64,000 bases of DNA from Microbulbifer agarilyticus (GTDB lineage: Bacteria; Pseudomonadota; Gammaproteobacteria; Pseudomonadales; Cellvibrionaceae), in contig NZ_JAIUZM010000001.1 of the NCBI RefSeq assembly GCF_020171345.1, positions 1,240,001-1,304,000 of the forward strand, given 5' to 3'. Positions 27,203 through 36,904 of the stretch are shown here, piece after piece (position 1 is the stretch's first letter; each line of letters opens with the position of its first letter). The notes beneath the pieces were generated by a model that was not told the origin of the DNA, did no database searches, and worked only from the letters and a program-made list of their open reading frames with translations. Made by a program: the position numbers and the translations under genes.

Positions 27203-28270
27203 TTATTTAGCAGCCAGGTTGGTCAGAGCGTTCAGCTTGCGAACGTTGTTGGCAACCTTCTGACGCTCGGCGGTCGGCAGCGGGATCATACCCTTGTCTG
27301 CCAGGTAGCCTTCCTCGCCCCAGGCGCGATCGTTGGTGAACTCGGCCAGGAACTGCTTGATGCCCGGTACCACGTCAACGTGCGCTTTCTTCACGTAAAC
27401 GAACAGCGGACGGGAAACCGGGTAGCTGTTGTCAGCGATAGATTCGAAAGTAGGCTCTTGGCCTTCGATCAGGGAACCCTGAACCTTGTCGGCGTTCTGA
27501 TCCAGGAAGCTGAAGCCGAAGATGCCCAGTGCGTTCGGGTTGGCAGCCAGCTTATTCACGATCAGGTTATCGTTCTCGCCCGCTTCTACGTAGAAGCCGT
27601 CTTCACGTACGTTGTGACAAATGGCTTTGTAAGCGTTCTTGTCAGACTTCTTCTTGGCAGCGATCCAGTCAAACTTCTTACAACCACCTTCCATCGCCAG
27701 CTCGGCGAAAGCATCGCGGGTACCGGAAGTCGGGGGCGGACCCAGAACTTCGATCTTCGCAGCCGGCAGAGTCGGGTTTACGTCTTTCCAGGTTTTGTAC
27801 GGGTTAGGTACCAGAGTCTCGGAACCGTCTGGGTTCGGCACGTCTTTGGCCAGGGCCAGGAAGATGTCCTTGCGGCTCAGCTCGAACGGCTTGGCAGTCT
27901 TGGCGTTGGCCAGCACGATGCCGTCGTAACCGATCTGAACTTCAACAACGTCAACACCATTGCCGTTACACATCTCCAGCTCGGACTGCTTGATGCGACG
28001 GGAAGCGCCGGTGACGTCGGCAGTGCTTTCGCCAACGCCCTGGCAGAACAGTTTCATGCCGCCGCCGGTACCAGTGGATTCAACAACCGGCGTCTTGAAC
28101 TGAGTAGCGCGGCTGAAACGCTCGGCTACAACGGTGGTGAACGGGTAAACGGTTGAGGAACCGACGATGCTGATGTGGTCGCGCGCTGCCAGGGCCGCAT
28201 TAGAGGCCGCAATGGTCAGGGCCGCCAGGGCCGAAGCCAGAACTTTTTTGCTCGCGGAACGGTTGTTCAT
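27203..28270 (-). CDS. pstS: Phosphate ABC transporter substrate-binding protein PstS
   Basis: Periplasmic phosphate-binding protein of 355 residues. The signal peptide ends near ALA-AR (about residue 29). The phosphate-binding loops are visible: VGSSTVYPF, ESTGTGGGMKLFC and PTSGTRDAF. Codon use is strongly biased toward preferred codons, as expected for an abundant protein. GGAGATATC precedes ATG 28270. A Pho box with a -10 hexamer lies about 80 bases upstream, so expression should rise under phosphate starvation. Confidence 0.96.
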   Translation of the reverse strand: MNNRSASKKVLASALAALTIAASNAALAARDHISIVGSSTVYPFTTVVAERFSRATQFKTPVVESTGTGGGMKLFCQGVGESTADVTGASRRIKQSELEMCNGNGVDVVEVQIGYDGIVLANAKTAKPFELSRKDIFLALAKDVPNPDGSETLVPNPYKTWKDVNPTLPAAKIEVLGPPPTSGTRDAFAELAMEGGCKKFDWIAAKKKSDKNAYKAICHNVREDGFYVEAGENDNLIVNKLAANPNALGIFGFSFLDQNADKVQGSLIEGQEPTFESIADNSYPVSRPLFVYVKKAHVDVVPGIKQFLAEFTNDRAWGEEGYLADKGMIPLPTAERQKVANNVRKLNALTNLAAK

Positions 28271-28331
28271 GATATCTCCATAGGTGGTCGAATTATCTGC
28301 ACGCGGAGCATGCTACTTCCAACTGGTGACG

Positions 28332-28365
28332 ATTCTATGAATCAAACATTACAAACAAGTTACAG
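28332..28365 (-). promoter_or_regulatory. Pho box and -10 element of the pstS promoter
   Basis: On the minus strand, CTGTAAC-TTGT-TTGTAAT (28365 to 28348) is two PhoB half-sites spaced by four bases. Ten bases downstream is TAGAAT (28337 to 28332). Box-to-hexamer spacing is the same ten bases as at phoB. There is no separate -35, as is usual for PhoB-activated promoters. Confidence 0.82.
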
Positions 28366-28506
28366 TCGCCCGGCCATTTTATGACCAGTGATGGCGTACA
28401 AGTCAGTTATGCCCAGTACCCACACCGCGCTGGCGCAATTTCTGGCCAAAAGGTAGGCTGTGCCCCACTGTTAACAGAACAATAAAGATGAATTGAGAGT
28501 GTTCAC

Positions 28507-29136
28507 ATGATGTTTCTGCTACGTGCCGCCGGTGCTTTGGACCGATTTGCCGGTAGCTGCGGGCGTGTTCTGGGCTGGTTCACCCTGGCGATGGTGGTCA
28601 TTCAGAGCCTGGTGGTGGCGATGCGCTACGGCTTCGACGGCGGGTCTCTGGCCATGCAGGATGCGGTGGCTTATTTGCACGGCGCCGCATTGATGCTCGG
28701 CCTCGCCTACGCCCTGCAATCCGGCGCCCATGTGCGCGTGGATGTGGTGTACCGCCAGCTCTCGCCAAGAGGGAAAGCCTGGGTGGATGCGGTGGGCTGC
28801 CTGATCTTCCTGCTGCCACTATGTGCTTTTATCGGTTACGGCAGCCTGCAGTTTGCCGCCAGCAGCTGGGCCGTGCAGGAAACCAGTAATAGCGCGGACG
28901 GTCTCGGCGGAGTTTACCTGCTGAAGAGCCTGATCCCACTGGCCGCCGCCACCCTCGCACTGCAGGGGTTCAGCCAGCTGGCACGCGCGCTACACACGCT
29001 GATGCAGGCCGAGTCCAGCGATCACACCTCCCATACCGTGAGCAAACCAGCCGACACACCTGCGGCGCGGAAAACAGAACCAGAACAGCAACCGCGCCCG
29101 CTGGTGCGCGAGGCCACCGGGGAGGCCAGCGCATGA
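28507..29136 (+). CDS. TRAP transporter small permease (DctQ-like)
   Basis: The small membrane subunit of a tripartite ATP-independent periplasmic (TRAP) transporter. It shows the four-helix DctQ pattern with MQDAVAYLHGAALMLGLAYA and GAHVRVDVVYRQLSPRGKAW, the family's best-conserved part. The last 50 residues are a soluble, proline- and glutamate-rich tail. The TGA stop overlaps the ATG of the large permease (ATGA at 29133), so the subunits are translated together. No solute-binding protein gene is adjacent; one of a fitting type lies at 40911. Confidence 0.92.
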   Translation: MMFLLRAAGALDRFAGSCGRVLGWFTLAMVVIQSLVVAMRYGFDGGSLAMQDAVAYLHGAALMLGLAYALQSGAHVRVDVVYRQLSPRGKAWVDAVGCLIFLLPLCAFIGYGSLQFAASSWAVQETSNSADGLGGVYLLKSLIPLAAATLALQGFSQLARALHTLMQAESSDHTSHTVSKPADTPAARKTEPEQQPRPLVREATGEASA

Positions 29137-30500
29137 TGGAACTCATTCCCCTGCTGATGTTTGTCGCCGTGTGTGCGGCACTGATTGCCGGTTATCCGGT
29201 GGCATTTACCCTGGGTGGTACCGCACTCCTTGCCGCCGGGCTGGGCATCGTCGGTGGCGTGTTCGATGCCGGCTTGCTGCGTGCCTTCCCCGACCGCCTG
29301 TACGGCATCATGCAGAACGGCACCCTGATGGCGGTGCCGCTGTTTGTGTTGATGGGTGTAATGTTGGAGCGGGCGCGGATCGCCGAGGATCTGCTGGTCA
29401 ATCTCGCGCGGGTATTTTCCGGCATCCCTTCCGGCATGGCGGTGTCCGTAGTGGTGGTAGGCGCACTGCTGGCCGCAAGTACCGGTATCGTCGGCGCCAC
29501 CGTGGTCACCATGGGCCTGATGTCCCTGCCCACCATGTTGAAGCGCGGCTATTCCCCCAGGCTGGCCACCGGCACCATCTGTGCCACTGGTACCCTCGGC
29601 CAGATTATCCCGCCGTCCATCGCGCTGGTGCTGTTGGGAGATACTCTGTCCAACGCCTACCAGCAAGCGCAGCTCTCCCAGGGTATCTTCAACCCGAAGC
29701 CAGTGAGTGTGGGCGACCTGTTTATGGGCGCGATTATCCCGGGACTGCTGCTGGTCGCTGCCTACATCCTGTATCTGCTGTTTATCGCACGGCGTGAACC
29801 CGCGGCAGCCCGCAGCGCCAGCGAAGAGGTGGACCTGCTGCAAACCCTGAAAAGCCTGTTCCCACCCATCGCGCTGATGCTGCTGGTGCTCGGCTCGATC
29901 ATTACCGGCGCCGCCACCCCGACCGAGGCTGCGGCCGTGGGCGCACTGGGTGCCGGCATCCTGGCCTGGGGGCGCGGCGCCCTGAACTGGTCCCGCGCCG
30001 GCGAAGTGGGGCAGAGTACCCTGCAGGTCACCGCCATGGTGTTCGCAATCCTGATCGGCGCCTCGCTGTTCTCGCTGGTATTCCGAGGCTTTGGCGGAGA
30101 GGAAGTGGTTACTCACTTCTTCGAGAGCCTGCCCGGCGGCGTCGTGGGTGCGACCCTGCTGGTGATGCTGGTGATCTTCCTGCTCGGCTTTATCCTCGAC
30201 TTTATCGAGATCACCTTTGTGGTGGTGCCCATTGTCGGCCCGGTGCTGCTGGCCATGGGGCTGGACCCGGTGTGGCTGGGTGTGATGATCGCCCTGAACC
30301 TGCAGACGTCCTTCCTCACCCCGCCGTTTGGCTTCTCGCTGTTCTACCTGCGCAGCGTAGCGCCGGAGTCCGTGGCCACCGGGGCCATCTACCGCGGCGT
30401 GATGCCGTTTATCTGCATCCAGTTGCTACTGATGCTGATGCTGATGCTGATGCTGGCACTGTGGCCACAACTGGCCACTTGGCTGCCCGGCCAGCTATAA
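29133..30500 (+). CDS. TRAP transporter large permease (DctM-like)
   Basis: The main channel subunit of the TRAP transporter, 455 residues with about 12 hydrophobic helices. Typical segments are GTLMAVPLFVLMGVMLERA, IVGATVVTMGLMSLP and the C-terminal LNLQTSFLTPPFGFSLFYLR, all characteristic of DctM. It uses a Na+ gradient to import an organic acid delivered by a periplasmic binding protein. The substrate cannot be read from this subunit. A CTGATG-type repeat (30430-30458) encodes a run of LM pairs near the C-terminus. Confidence 0.93.
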   Translation: MMELIPLLMFVAVCAALIAGYPVAFTLGGTALLAAGLGIVGGVFDAGLLRAFPDRLYGIMQNGTLMAVPLFVLMGVMLERARIAEDLLVNLARVFSGIPSGMAVSVVVVGALLAASTGIVGATVVTMGLMSLPTMLKRGYSPRLATGTICATGTLGQIIPPSIALVLLGDTLSNAYQQAQLSQGIFNPKPVSVGDLFMGAIIPGLLLVAAYILYLLFIARREPAAARSASEEVDLLQTLKSLFPPIALMLLVLGSIITGAATPTEAAAVGALGAGILAWGRGALNWSRAGEVGQSTLQVTAMVFAILIGASLFSLVFRGFGGEEVVTHFFESLPGGVVGATLLVMLVIFLLGFILDFIEITFVVVPIVGPVLLAMGLDPVWLGVMIALNLQTSFLTPPFGFSLFYLRSVAPESVATGAIYRGVMPFICIQLLLMLMLMLMLALWPQLATWLPGQL

Positions 30501-30523
30501 CGTCGCTACACCGGACATTCCCA

Positions 30524-31273
30524 TCATGCCTGCCGCGCATGCCCGCTGCGCGGTCGGCTGCGGCGGGCGAGCGCCAGCCAGCGAAAATCCCGGCGGCTGA
30601 CCCGGTAGAACAACAGCCAGACTCCGGACAGCACCAGCCACAGGGTGGCGAACCCGACCCCGATGAGCAGCGGATTGTTGAAGTCCTGGCGCTCGCTGTA
30701 ATCCATGATGTGCAGCATCCACAGCACATCGAACAGGCGCCAGTAGTCGTTGCGCCGCTCCAGCACCCGGCCGTCCTCAGCGGAAACGTAGAGCGTGGTA
30801 TTGAAGGTATCCGCCACCGGTACCCGCCATATCGGGCCGCGGTGCTTGCGCGCCTCCAGCCCGGCCGCCGGGAGGTATTCCGGTGTACCCAGCAGGGCAT
30901 CAGCACCGGCGTAATCCCGTCTCGCGACGGCAAGCGCCATCGCCGCATCCACATCAACCAGTGCACCACTGGTCGCATCCCGCAGCTCCACGCCAGCCAA
31001 TGTTTGGACCCGATACAGGTCGCGCCCGTGCAGGCGGCGCAGCTGTAGGTCCAGCACACTACCCCGGGTATATTTCTGCAGTAGCGCGGCCTGGCCGTAG
31101 GCGGCCACCGGCTGCTGCAGAGATTGCTGTGGCTGGTGTTCAGCGAGGTGGCGGCCGGAAACGATCTGCCCATCCAGCAGGCTAAAGCCGAGCCCGCTCA
31201 CCAACCAGATGGCCAGCTGCAGCCCCACCAGCAGGCTCAGCCACTTGTGCAGTTTCAGTAATGTCGCTTTCAT
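30524..31273 (-). CDS. PepSY domain membrane protein B
   Basis: A 249-residue membrane protein with an N-terminal helix (LLKLHKWLSLLVGLQLAIWL), a periplasmic PepSY-like region and a C-terminal helix preceded by NDYWRLFDVLWMLHIMDYSE. That last motif is shared almost letter for letter with the gene before it. PepSY-TM proteins are often found with metal reductases or copper genes; the exact role is unknown. ATG 31273 is chosen (MKATLLKLHKW) because it aligns with the paralogue's start, and it overlaps the paralogue's stop by four bases. It is the last gene of the copper cluster. Confidence 0.85.
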   Translation of the reverse strand: MKATLLKLHKWLSLLVGLQLAIWLVSGLGFSLLDGQIVSGRHLAEHQPQQSLQQPVAAYGQAALLQKYTRGSVLDLQLRRLHGRDLYRVQTLAGVELRDATSGALVDVDAAMALAVARRDYAGADALLGTPEYLPAAGLEARKHRGPIWRVPVADTFNTTLYVSAEDGRVLERRNDYWRLFDVLWMLHIMDYSERQDFNNPLLIGVGFATLWLVLSGVWLLFYRVSRRDFRWLALARRSRPRSGHARQA

Positions 31274-31989
31274 GCGCCCACCTCCTGAAGCTTGCGTCGC
31301 GGCCGGCGTGGCCTGAAGCGGAAGTACAGCAGGGCGAAACCGGTAGCCGTTCCGGCAAAAGTGAGCAAGGCCACGAAGCGCAGCAGGTTGTTGTGCACGT
31401 CTTCGCGCGCCTCGTAGTCCATGATGTGCAACATCCACAGGAAATCGAACAGACGCCAGTAATCGTGCCGGCGGGTGACCAGCTGTGCGCTTACCGGGTC
31501 TATGTACAGACTGGTGCCGTAGCGATCTGCAAAATCCACGCGCCACACCGGCAGGATGCGTGCCGGAATTTCCTGCGGTGGGTTTTCCGTAATCAGCTGT
31601 GTGCGACGGGGCAGGGCGTCACCGTTGTAATAGTACCGGGCCAGCGCCTTCGCCGCCTGCGCATCCAGCTCTGCTACCGGTGTGCCGGTGCCAGCGTCAA
31701 AGCGGTAGCTGCTGCCATCGGCCCGCACCAGGTAATAGGGCCGGCCCTGAATGGCCCGCAGGCTGACCGAGTCCACCCGGCCAAAACCGGCCAGCACCGA
31801 TTCAGCGGCGACCGGCGTTACCGCTGGCAGCGGCTCCCGCTGGTTTTTTACCAGGTGGTCGCCGTGGATAAAGTCCAGGTCCACCACCACCATGTAGAAG
31901 CCACTCAGTGCCCATAGCAGTGCCTGCACACTGATCAGCAGGAAGACCCACTTATGCAATTTGCGAATAAAAGCGGCCGCTTTCATCAT
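31270..31989 (-). CDS. PepSY domain membrane protein A
   Basis: Paralogue of the next gene: 239 residues, N-terminal helix (FIRKLHKWVFLLISVQALLW), periplasmic part with PYYLVRADGSSYRFDAGTG (PepSY-like), and HDYWRLFDFLWMLHIMDYEA before the last helix. Each protein conserves histidines near both membrane helices (LHKW, MLHIMDY), which might bind heme or metal, as in ferric-reductase-like PepSY-TM proteins. GGGGGCG precedes ATG 31989. It lies downstream of copD and the NTF2-like gene, in the same direction. Confidence 0.85.
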   Translation of the reverse strand: MMKAAAFIRKLHKWVFLLISVQALLWALSGFYMVVVDLDFIHGDHLVKNQREPLPAVTPVAAESVLAGFGRVDSVSLRAIQGRPYYLVRADGSSYRFDAGTGTPVAELDAQAAKALARYYYNGDALPRRTQLITENPPQEIPARILPVWRVDFADRYGTSLYIDPVSAQLVTRRHDYWRLFDFLWMLHIMDYEAREDVHNNLLRFVALLTFAGTATGFALLYFRFRPRRPRRKLQEVGA

Positions 31990-32039
31990 CGCCCCCGTTT
32001 GTAATAGTTATTCTGGGCATGCTTCCTCGGCGTCTCGCT

Positions 32040-32519
32040 CTAGTGTGACCAGTGGATGTATACGATTTTCCACTGCCCTTCGACTTTGCGCAAAACCAGG
32101 GACTCCATTCCGCTGATATCCATTTTTCGGCCCTTGTATTCACCGGTCGAGCGTGTGCGACCAGCTGACCATGCCATCTCTCCGCGCTGGGTTACCTGCA
32201 GCTCCAGCTGCTCAACCTGCAGCTGCTTTAGAAACTTGATATCGGATTTCATGTGATGGCTCGCATATTCCTCCAGCGAGCGCTCTGCCTTGCCACCTTC
32301 AAAAATCAAGACGTCGTTATGTAAGTGCTCCCGAAGTGTTTGCTCATCACCGCTGCGGAGCGCTTTGTGAAATCCAGTCACGACCTTGCCCGCGTCAGTG
32401 TCCATGCCGCCGAACAAGTTCGGGGTCTGCCGCTGTTTGTCTTCGCCATGTGCAGCCAGCGGGGGCGCAATTGTCAGGCAAAAAATGAAAGCCGCTGTGC
32501 GAAGTAATTCGATTTTCAT
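32040..32519 (-). CDS. Secreted NTF2-like (SnoaL/DUF4440-type) protein
   Basis: A 159-residue protein with a signal peptide (AFIFCLTIAPPLAAHG, cleavage about residue 24) and one NTF2-like domain: VVTGFHKALRSGDEQTLREH at the start and a terminal KVEGQWKIVYIHWSH strand. Such proteins recur in copper and metal-stress operons but have no proven reaction here. ATG 32519 is chosen because the signal peptide starts there; the frame upstream overlaps copD and is not leader-like. It lies 19 bases after copD. Confidence 0.82.
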   Translation of the reverse strand: MKIELLRTAAFIFCLTIAPPLAAHGEDKQRQTPNLFGGMDTDAGKVVTGFHKALRSGDEQTLREHLHNDVLIFEGGKAERSLEEYASHHMKSDIKFLKQLQVEQLELQVTQRGEMAWSAGRTRSTGEYKGRKMDISGMESLVLRKVEGQWKIVYIHWSH

Positions 32520-32538
32520 AGTTATTTTCCAAATTAAA

Positions 32539-33396
32539 TCAATGCTCCGGAGGACCAACAAGTGTAGTGAGATAAGCGGTACACAGTAGCACCGTGACTG
32601 CCAGGAAACTGTCCAGTAATAACGCGAACGCGAGTGGCCTGTGGCCCTGGCTTGTGGCCAGGCGCGGCACAAGGCGCCAGCGATTAACTGCCGCAACCAG
32701 CAACAGACACGCCACCAGCAATAACTTGGCACACAGGGCTAGGCTCCAGCCATCGTTCAGGCACAACACCTCTGTGCCGCCAAGACGAAATGCCATATAC
32801 ACACCGCAGGCCAACAGCAGCGCCAGAACCCAGGCCATGAAACTGGCGAACCGTTGCATAACCCGGACCAAGGCAGTCGTTTCCAGCACATAGCACAAGC
32901 GCCACAGCGGTAGTAGCGCGCCCATCCAGGTCGCGCCTGCCAGCGCATGCAGCAGCAGGACAGCCTTGCCGGCAAGATCCGCCTCGGCGCCATGCCCGGT
33001 GACGGTAAAACTCACACCATTGAGCAGCACCCCAGCCAGCACCAGCCAGGGTATCGCCGGTCTGGCGCGATCAGTTAAAAATACACCGAGGGCCGCCAGC
33101 AAAAATCCGACTATTCGTAGCGCCAAAGCGTCGCCACTGCCGAAATCCCACAGCATCCCCACATAAAACGGGTCTACCGCACCGCTTGTTCCGGCGCCGG
33201 CAAAGCTGCCAACCTGGGCGAAGAAAAACCCGCTGGCCGCAAAGAGGCCCCCAATAGCCCCGGACAGCAGGTAGCGCTGGCACAGTGACCTTGCGGAAGG
33301 CGCTATCGCATGCACCAACATGCCGCCTGCCAGCAACGCGAAACTCGCGTAATAGAGGCTCTTGGTGGCCAGCTGCAGCCACTCCCAGCTCCCCAA
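32539..33396 (-). CDS. copD: Copper resistance protein CopD
   Basis: A 285-residue inner-membrane protein of the CopD family with about eight hydrophobic helices, thought to move copper across the inner membrane together with CopC. FTVTGHGAEADLAGKAVLLLHALAGATWMGALLPL is a recognisable family region (GHGA and the second histidine of LLLHALAG); the conserved histidines are probable copper ligands. The likely start is TTG 33396 (protein begins MGSWEWLQLATKS), four bases after the copC stop. No Shine-Dalgarno is seen, so it probably depends on coupling to copC. Confidence 0.9.
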   Translation of the reverse strand: MGSWEWLQLATKSLYYASFALLAGGMLVHAIAPSARSLCQRYLLSGAIGGLFAASGFFFAQVGSFAGAGTSGAVDPFYVGMLWDFGSGDALALRIVGFLLAALGVFLTDRARPAIPWLVLAGVLLNGVSFTVTGHGAEADLAGKAVLLLHALAGATWMGALLPLWRLCYVLETTALVRVMQRFASFMAWVLALLLACGVYMAFRLGGTEVLCLNDGWSLALCAKLLLVACLLLVAAVNRWRLVPRLATSQGHRPLAFALLLDSFLAVTVLLCTAYLTTLVGPPEH

Positions 33397-33400
33397 TGGA

Positions 33401-33757
33401 TTAATTCACGTGCTGCATAAACTGGAAACTGCCGCTCATCTTGTGACCATCAGCGCCCATGGCAACCCACTCGACCTTGTAATTGCCCACCGCTAGTTTG
33501 GGCAGCGCAAACTCGAGCGCGGCGCTCGGCACCCTTGCCGGCTGGAAGGAAAAATCGATGTTGCCGTGTTGTTCGGCGCTCAGTATCAGCTTGACCAGGC
33601 GCACCGGCTTGTTGAATGTCAGGCTCAGGGCCGCCGGGCTCTGCTGCAGCATGCTCCCGTCCGCCGGCACGCTTTCGACGAGCTTTGCGTGTGCCGCGGC
33701 CTGTAATGACGCCAGCCCCAGCAGTAGAGAGAAAACAGCGATAAGGATATTTTTCAT
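33401..33757 (-). CDS. copC: Periplasmic copper-binding protein CopC
   Basis: A 118-residue secreted protein. The signal peptide ends at AAA-HAK, so the mature protein starts with the histidine that ligates Cu(II) in CopC. The beta-sandwich has LSLTFNKPVRL and VEWVAMGADGHKMSGSFQF, where the D and H of GADGH complete the Cu(II) site. The Met-rich Cu(I) site of long CopC proteins is not evident. It lies 15 bases after cusA and just before copD. Confidence 0.93.
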   Translation of the reverse strand: MKNILIAVFSLLLGLASLQAAAHAKLVESVPADGSMLQQSPAALSLTFNKPVRLVKLILSAEQHGNIDFSFQPARVPSAALEFALPKLAVGNYKVEWVAMGADGHKMSGSFQFMQHVN

Positions 33758-33772
33758 AAGTAAGCTCCGGTA

Positions 33773-36700
33773 TTAACTAATTTGGTTTTGCAGCGTTCGC
33801 GACTTCCACAAACGGTAGACGGCGGGCAGCACGATCAAGGTCAGCAGCATGGCACTGACCATACCCCCCACCATCGGCGCAGCAATCCGCTGCATCACCT
33901 CCGAACCAACCCCGGAGCCAATCATTACCGGCACCAGGCCGATAAATACGGTGGCGGTGGTCATCAGTACCGGGCGCATGCGCTGACCGGCGCCGTAGCG
34001 GATGGCATTGCGCAGGTCTTCCTGCGTTGGCTTGTGGTCAGCAGCCTCACAATCGGTCTGCACCTGTTTCCAGGCCTGGTTGAGGTAGACCAGCATGATC
34101 ACACCGATCTCTACCGCCACCCCAGCCAGCGCAATAAAACCTACGCCGACCGCGACCGAAAGGTTGAAGTCGAGCCAGTACAGTAGCCACAGGCCGCCGA
34201 TCAGCGCCATTGGCAGGGTGCCCATGATGATCAGCACCTCGCCTACATGGCGGAAGCTGAAGTACAGCAACAGCACGATGATGCCGAGGGTGATGGGTAA
34301 CAGCAGACTCAGGCGCTCGCGGGCGCGCTCCATATATTCATACTGTCCGGACCACGCCAGGGAATAGCCGGGCGGCAGCTCCAGCTCGTCGTCCACCAAC
34401 TGTTGCGCCTCCGCCACCCAGGAACCCAGGTCGCGGTCAGCTATGTCGATGTAGATCCAGCCATTGGGGCGGGCGTTCTCGGTCTTGATCATCGGCGGAC
34501 CGCTCTGCACTTCGATGGTGGCCACGTCACCCAGGCTCAGGTGGGTGCCGTTGGGGGCGACCAGTGGCAAGCCACGCAGGCTCTCGGGCGAATCTCGCCA
34601 TGCCTGTGGATAACGCATGTTGATCGGGTAACGCTCCAGACCCTCGGTGGTTTCGCCCACCTTTTTGCCGCCCACCGCGGTATCGATAACCGTCTGCACG
34701 TCCTGGATGTTCAGGCCGTAACGTGCGGCGGCGCTGCGGTCGATGTCGATATCGATATAGCGGCCACCCTCCACGCGCTCGGCGAATACCGACGCGGTGC
34801 CAGGCACATTTTTCAGCAGAGATTCCAGCCGGGTGGCGATTTGCTCGATCTGGTGCAGGTCGGCACCGGCCACCTTGATGCCCACGGGAGTCTTGATCCC
34901 GGTGGCCAGCATGTCGATGCGGGTCTTGATAGGCATCACCCAGGCGTTGGTGACCCCGGGTAACTGCACCGCTGCGTCCAGCTCCGCGCGCAGTTTTTCC
35001 GAAGTCATGCCCTCGCGCCACTGATCGCGGGGCTTGAAGCGGATAATGGTCTCCACCATGGTCAGGGGTGCCGGGTCGGTGGCGGTTTCCGCGCGCCCCA
35101 TCTTGCCCCACACCTGAGCCACTTCCGGTACCTGCATGATCATCTTGTCCGTCTGCTGCAACAGTTCGCGGGCCTTACCGATGGAGATGCCGGGGTGGGT
35201 GCTGGGCATATACATCAGGTCACCCTCGTCCAGCGGCGGCATAAACTCACTGCCGGTGCGGGACAGGGGGTACAGCGCGCTGGCAAGCAACACCAGTGCG
35301 GCAAAGACGACGAGTAACGGGTGGTGGATTGCCAGTTCCAGGGCGGGGCGGTAGACGGCGGTAAACGCGCGGTTGATCGGGTTGGCCTGTTCCGGCTTCA
35401 CGTTACCGCGCACCAGATAGCCCATCAGCACCGGCACCAGGGTGATGGCAAGACCCGCAGCCACTGCCATGGCGTAGGTCTTGGTATAGGCCAGCGGCGC
35501 AAAGAGACGCCCCTCCTGACCTTGCAGTGCAAACACAGGCAGGAAACTGAGGGTGATGATCAGCAGGCTGAAGAACAGCGGCGGCCCCACTTCACTCGCA
35601 GCCTCACCGACGACTTGCCAACGGTTCTCATCCGTGAGCGGGGTGCGCTCCATATGCTTATGCAGGTTTTCGATCATCACGATGGCACCATCCACCATAG
35701 CGCCAATGGCGATGGCAATACCGCCAAGGCTCATGATGTTGGCGTTGATCCCCTGCAGGTGCATCACAATAAAAGCGCCGATGATACCCAGCGGCAAACT
35801 GATGGCAATCACCAGCGACGAGCGCAAGTGGAACAGGAACAGCGCGCACACCAGCGCCACCACAATGAATTCTTCCAACAGCTTGTGCCACAGGTTTTCC
35901 ACCGCGCTGTCGATCAGCTCACTGCGGTCGTAAGTGGGGACGATTTCGACCCCCTCAGGCAGGCTGCGCTGTAATTCGTCGAGCCGGTTACGCACGCGAT
36001 CGATGACCGCGCGCGCGTTCTCGCCAAAGCGCATCACGATGACGCCGCCAACTGCCTCGCCCTCGCCATTGAGTTCCGAGAGGCCGCGACGCATTTGTGG
36101 TCCCAGATGCACATCCGCCACATCCCGCAGCAGCAGCGGGGTACCACTATTATTCACCAGCAGCGGCAGCTGACGCAGGTCTTCGACGCTTTGGATATAG
36201 CCGCTGGCGCGCACCATGTATTCGGCTTCTGCCATTTCCACCACTGAGGCGCCGGATTCACGGTTGCCACGCTCGATGGCCGCCTGCACCTGGGCCAGAG
36301 TGAGGTCATAGGCGCGCAAGCGCAACGGGTCTACCTGCACCTGGTACTGTCGCACCATACCGCCCACGGTGGCCACCTCGGACACCCCGGGCAGAGTCTG
36401 CAGCTCGTACTTGAGGAACCAGTCCTGCAGCGAGCGCAGTTGTGCCAGGTCATGTTTGCCGCTGCGGTCCACCAGGGTGTAGCTGTAGATCCAGCCCACA
36501 CCGGTGGCATCCGGGCCCAGTTCCGAGCGGGCAGCGGCGGGAAGCCGCGGGGCCACCTGGCTCAGGTATTCCAGCACTCGGGATCTTGCCCAGTAGAGGT
36601 CCACATCGTCGTCGAAAATGACATAGACATAGGAATCACCAAAAAACGAATACCCGCGCACCGTGTGCGCACCGGGCACACTCAACATCGCGGTGGTCAG

Positions 36701-36904
36701 GGGATAGGTAATCTGGTCTTCCACCACCTGTGGCGCCTGGCCGGGGTAGCTGGTTTTGACGATCACCTGCACATCGGAGAGATCCGGCAGCGCATCCACC
36801 GGCGTGTTGCGCAGGCTATAGAGACCGGCGAGGGTCAGCACCACCGCGCCGATCAGCACCAGCGCGCGGTTGTGCAGGGACCAGTGGATGATACGTGCGA
36901 TCAT
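33773..36904 (-). CDS. cusA: CusA-type heavy-metal RND efflux pump
   Basis: The inner-membrane pump (1043 residues) of a Cus-type tripartite copper/silver exporter, driven by protons. Twelve helices and two large periplasmic loops fit the HME-RND family. The methionines that carry Cu(I) in CusA can be matched: [23 protein letters not shown] and [16 protein letters not shown]. Proton-relay helix residues appear in the [20 protein letters not shown] segment. Its ATG overlaps the cusB stop (ATGA at 36901-36904). Metal choice of Cu/Ag over Co/Zn/Cd is inferred from these methionines and the copper neighbours. Confidence 0.95.
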   Translation of the reverse strand: MIARIIHWSLHNRALVLIGAVVLTLAGLYSLRNTPVDALPDLSDVQVIVKTSYPGQAPQVVEDQITYPLTTAMLSVPGAHTVRGYSFFGDSYVYVIFDDDVDLYWARSRVLEYLSQVAPRLPAAARSELGPDATGVGWIYSYTLVDRSGKHDLAQLRSLQDWFLKYELQTLPGVSEVATVGGMVRQYQVQVDPLRLRAYDLTLAQVQAAIERGNRESGASVVEMAEAEYMVRASGYIQSVEDLRQLPLLVNNSGTPLLLRDVADVHLGPQMRRGLSELNGEGEAVGGVIVMRFGENARAVIDRVRNRLDELQRSLPEGVEIVPTYDRSELIDSAVENLWHKLLEEFIVVALVCALFLFHLRSSLVIAISLPLGIIGAFIVMHLQGINANIMSLGGIAIAIGAMVDGAIVMIENLHKHMERTPLTDENRWQVVGEAASEVGPPLFFSLLIITLSFLPVFALQGQEGRLFAPLAYTKTYAMAVAAGLAITLVPVLMGYLVRGNVKPEQANPINRAFTAVYRPALELAIHHPLLVVFAALVLLASALYPLSRTGSEFMPPLDEGDLMYMPSTHPGISIGKARELLQQTDKMIMQVPEVAQVWGKMGRAETATDPAPLTMVETIIRFKPRDQWREGMTSEKLRAELDAAVQLPGVTNAWVMPIKTRIDMLATGIKTPVGIKVAGADLHQIEQIATRLESLLKNVPGTASVFAERVEGGRYIDIDIDRSAAARYGLNIQDVQTVIDTAVGGKKVGETTEGLERYPINMRYPQAWRDSPESLRGLPLVAPNGTHLSLGDVATIEVQSGPPMIKTENARPNGWIYIDIADRDLGSWVAEAQQLVDDELELPPGYSLAWSGQYEYMERARERLSLLLPITLGIIVLLLYFSFRHVGEVLIIMGTLPMALIGGLWLLYWLDFNLSVAVGVGFIALAGVAVEIGVIMLVYLNQAWKQVQTDCEAADHKPTQEDLRNAIRYGAGQRMRPVLMTTATVFIGLVPVMIGSGVGSEVMQRIAAPMVGGMVSAMLLTLIVLPAVYRLWKSRTLQNQIS

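Noticed and set aside
29022-30116. 364-codon minus-strand frame rich in Q, H and G
   Set aside because: It is antisense to dctQ and dctM and shows no domain.
30430-30458. CTGATG repeat as a possible microsatellite or phase-variable tract
   Set aside because: It is short, in frame and encodes LM pairs in a transmembrane helix of DctM, where such codons are expected.
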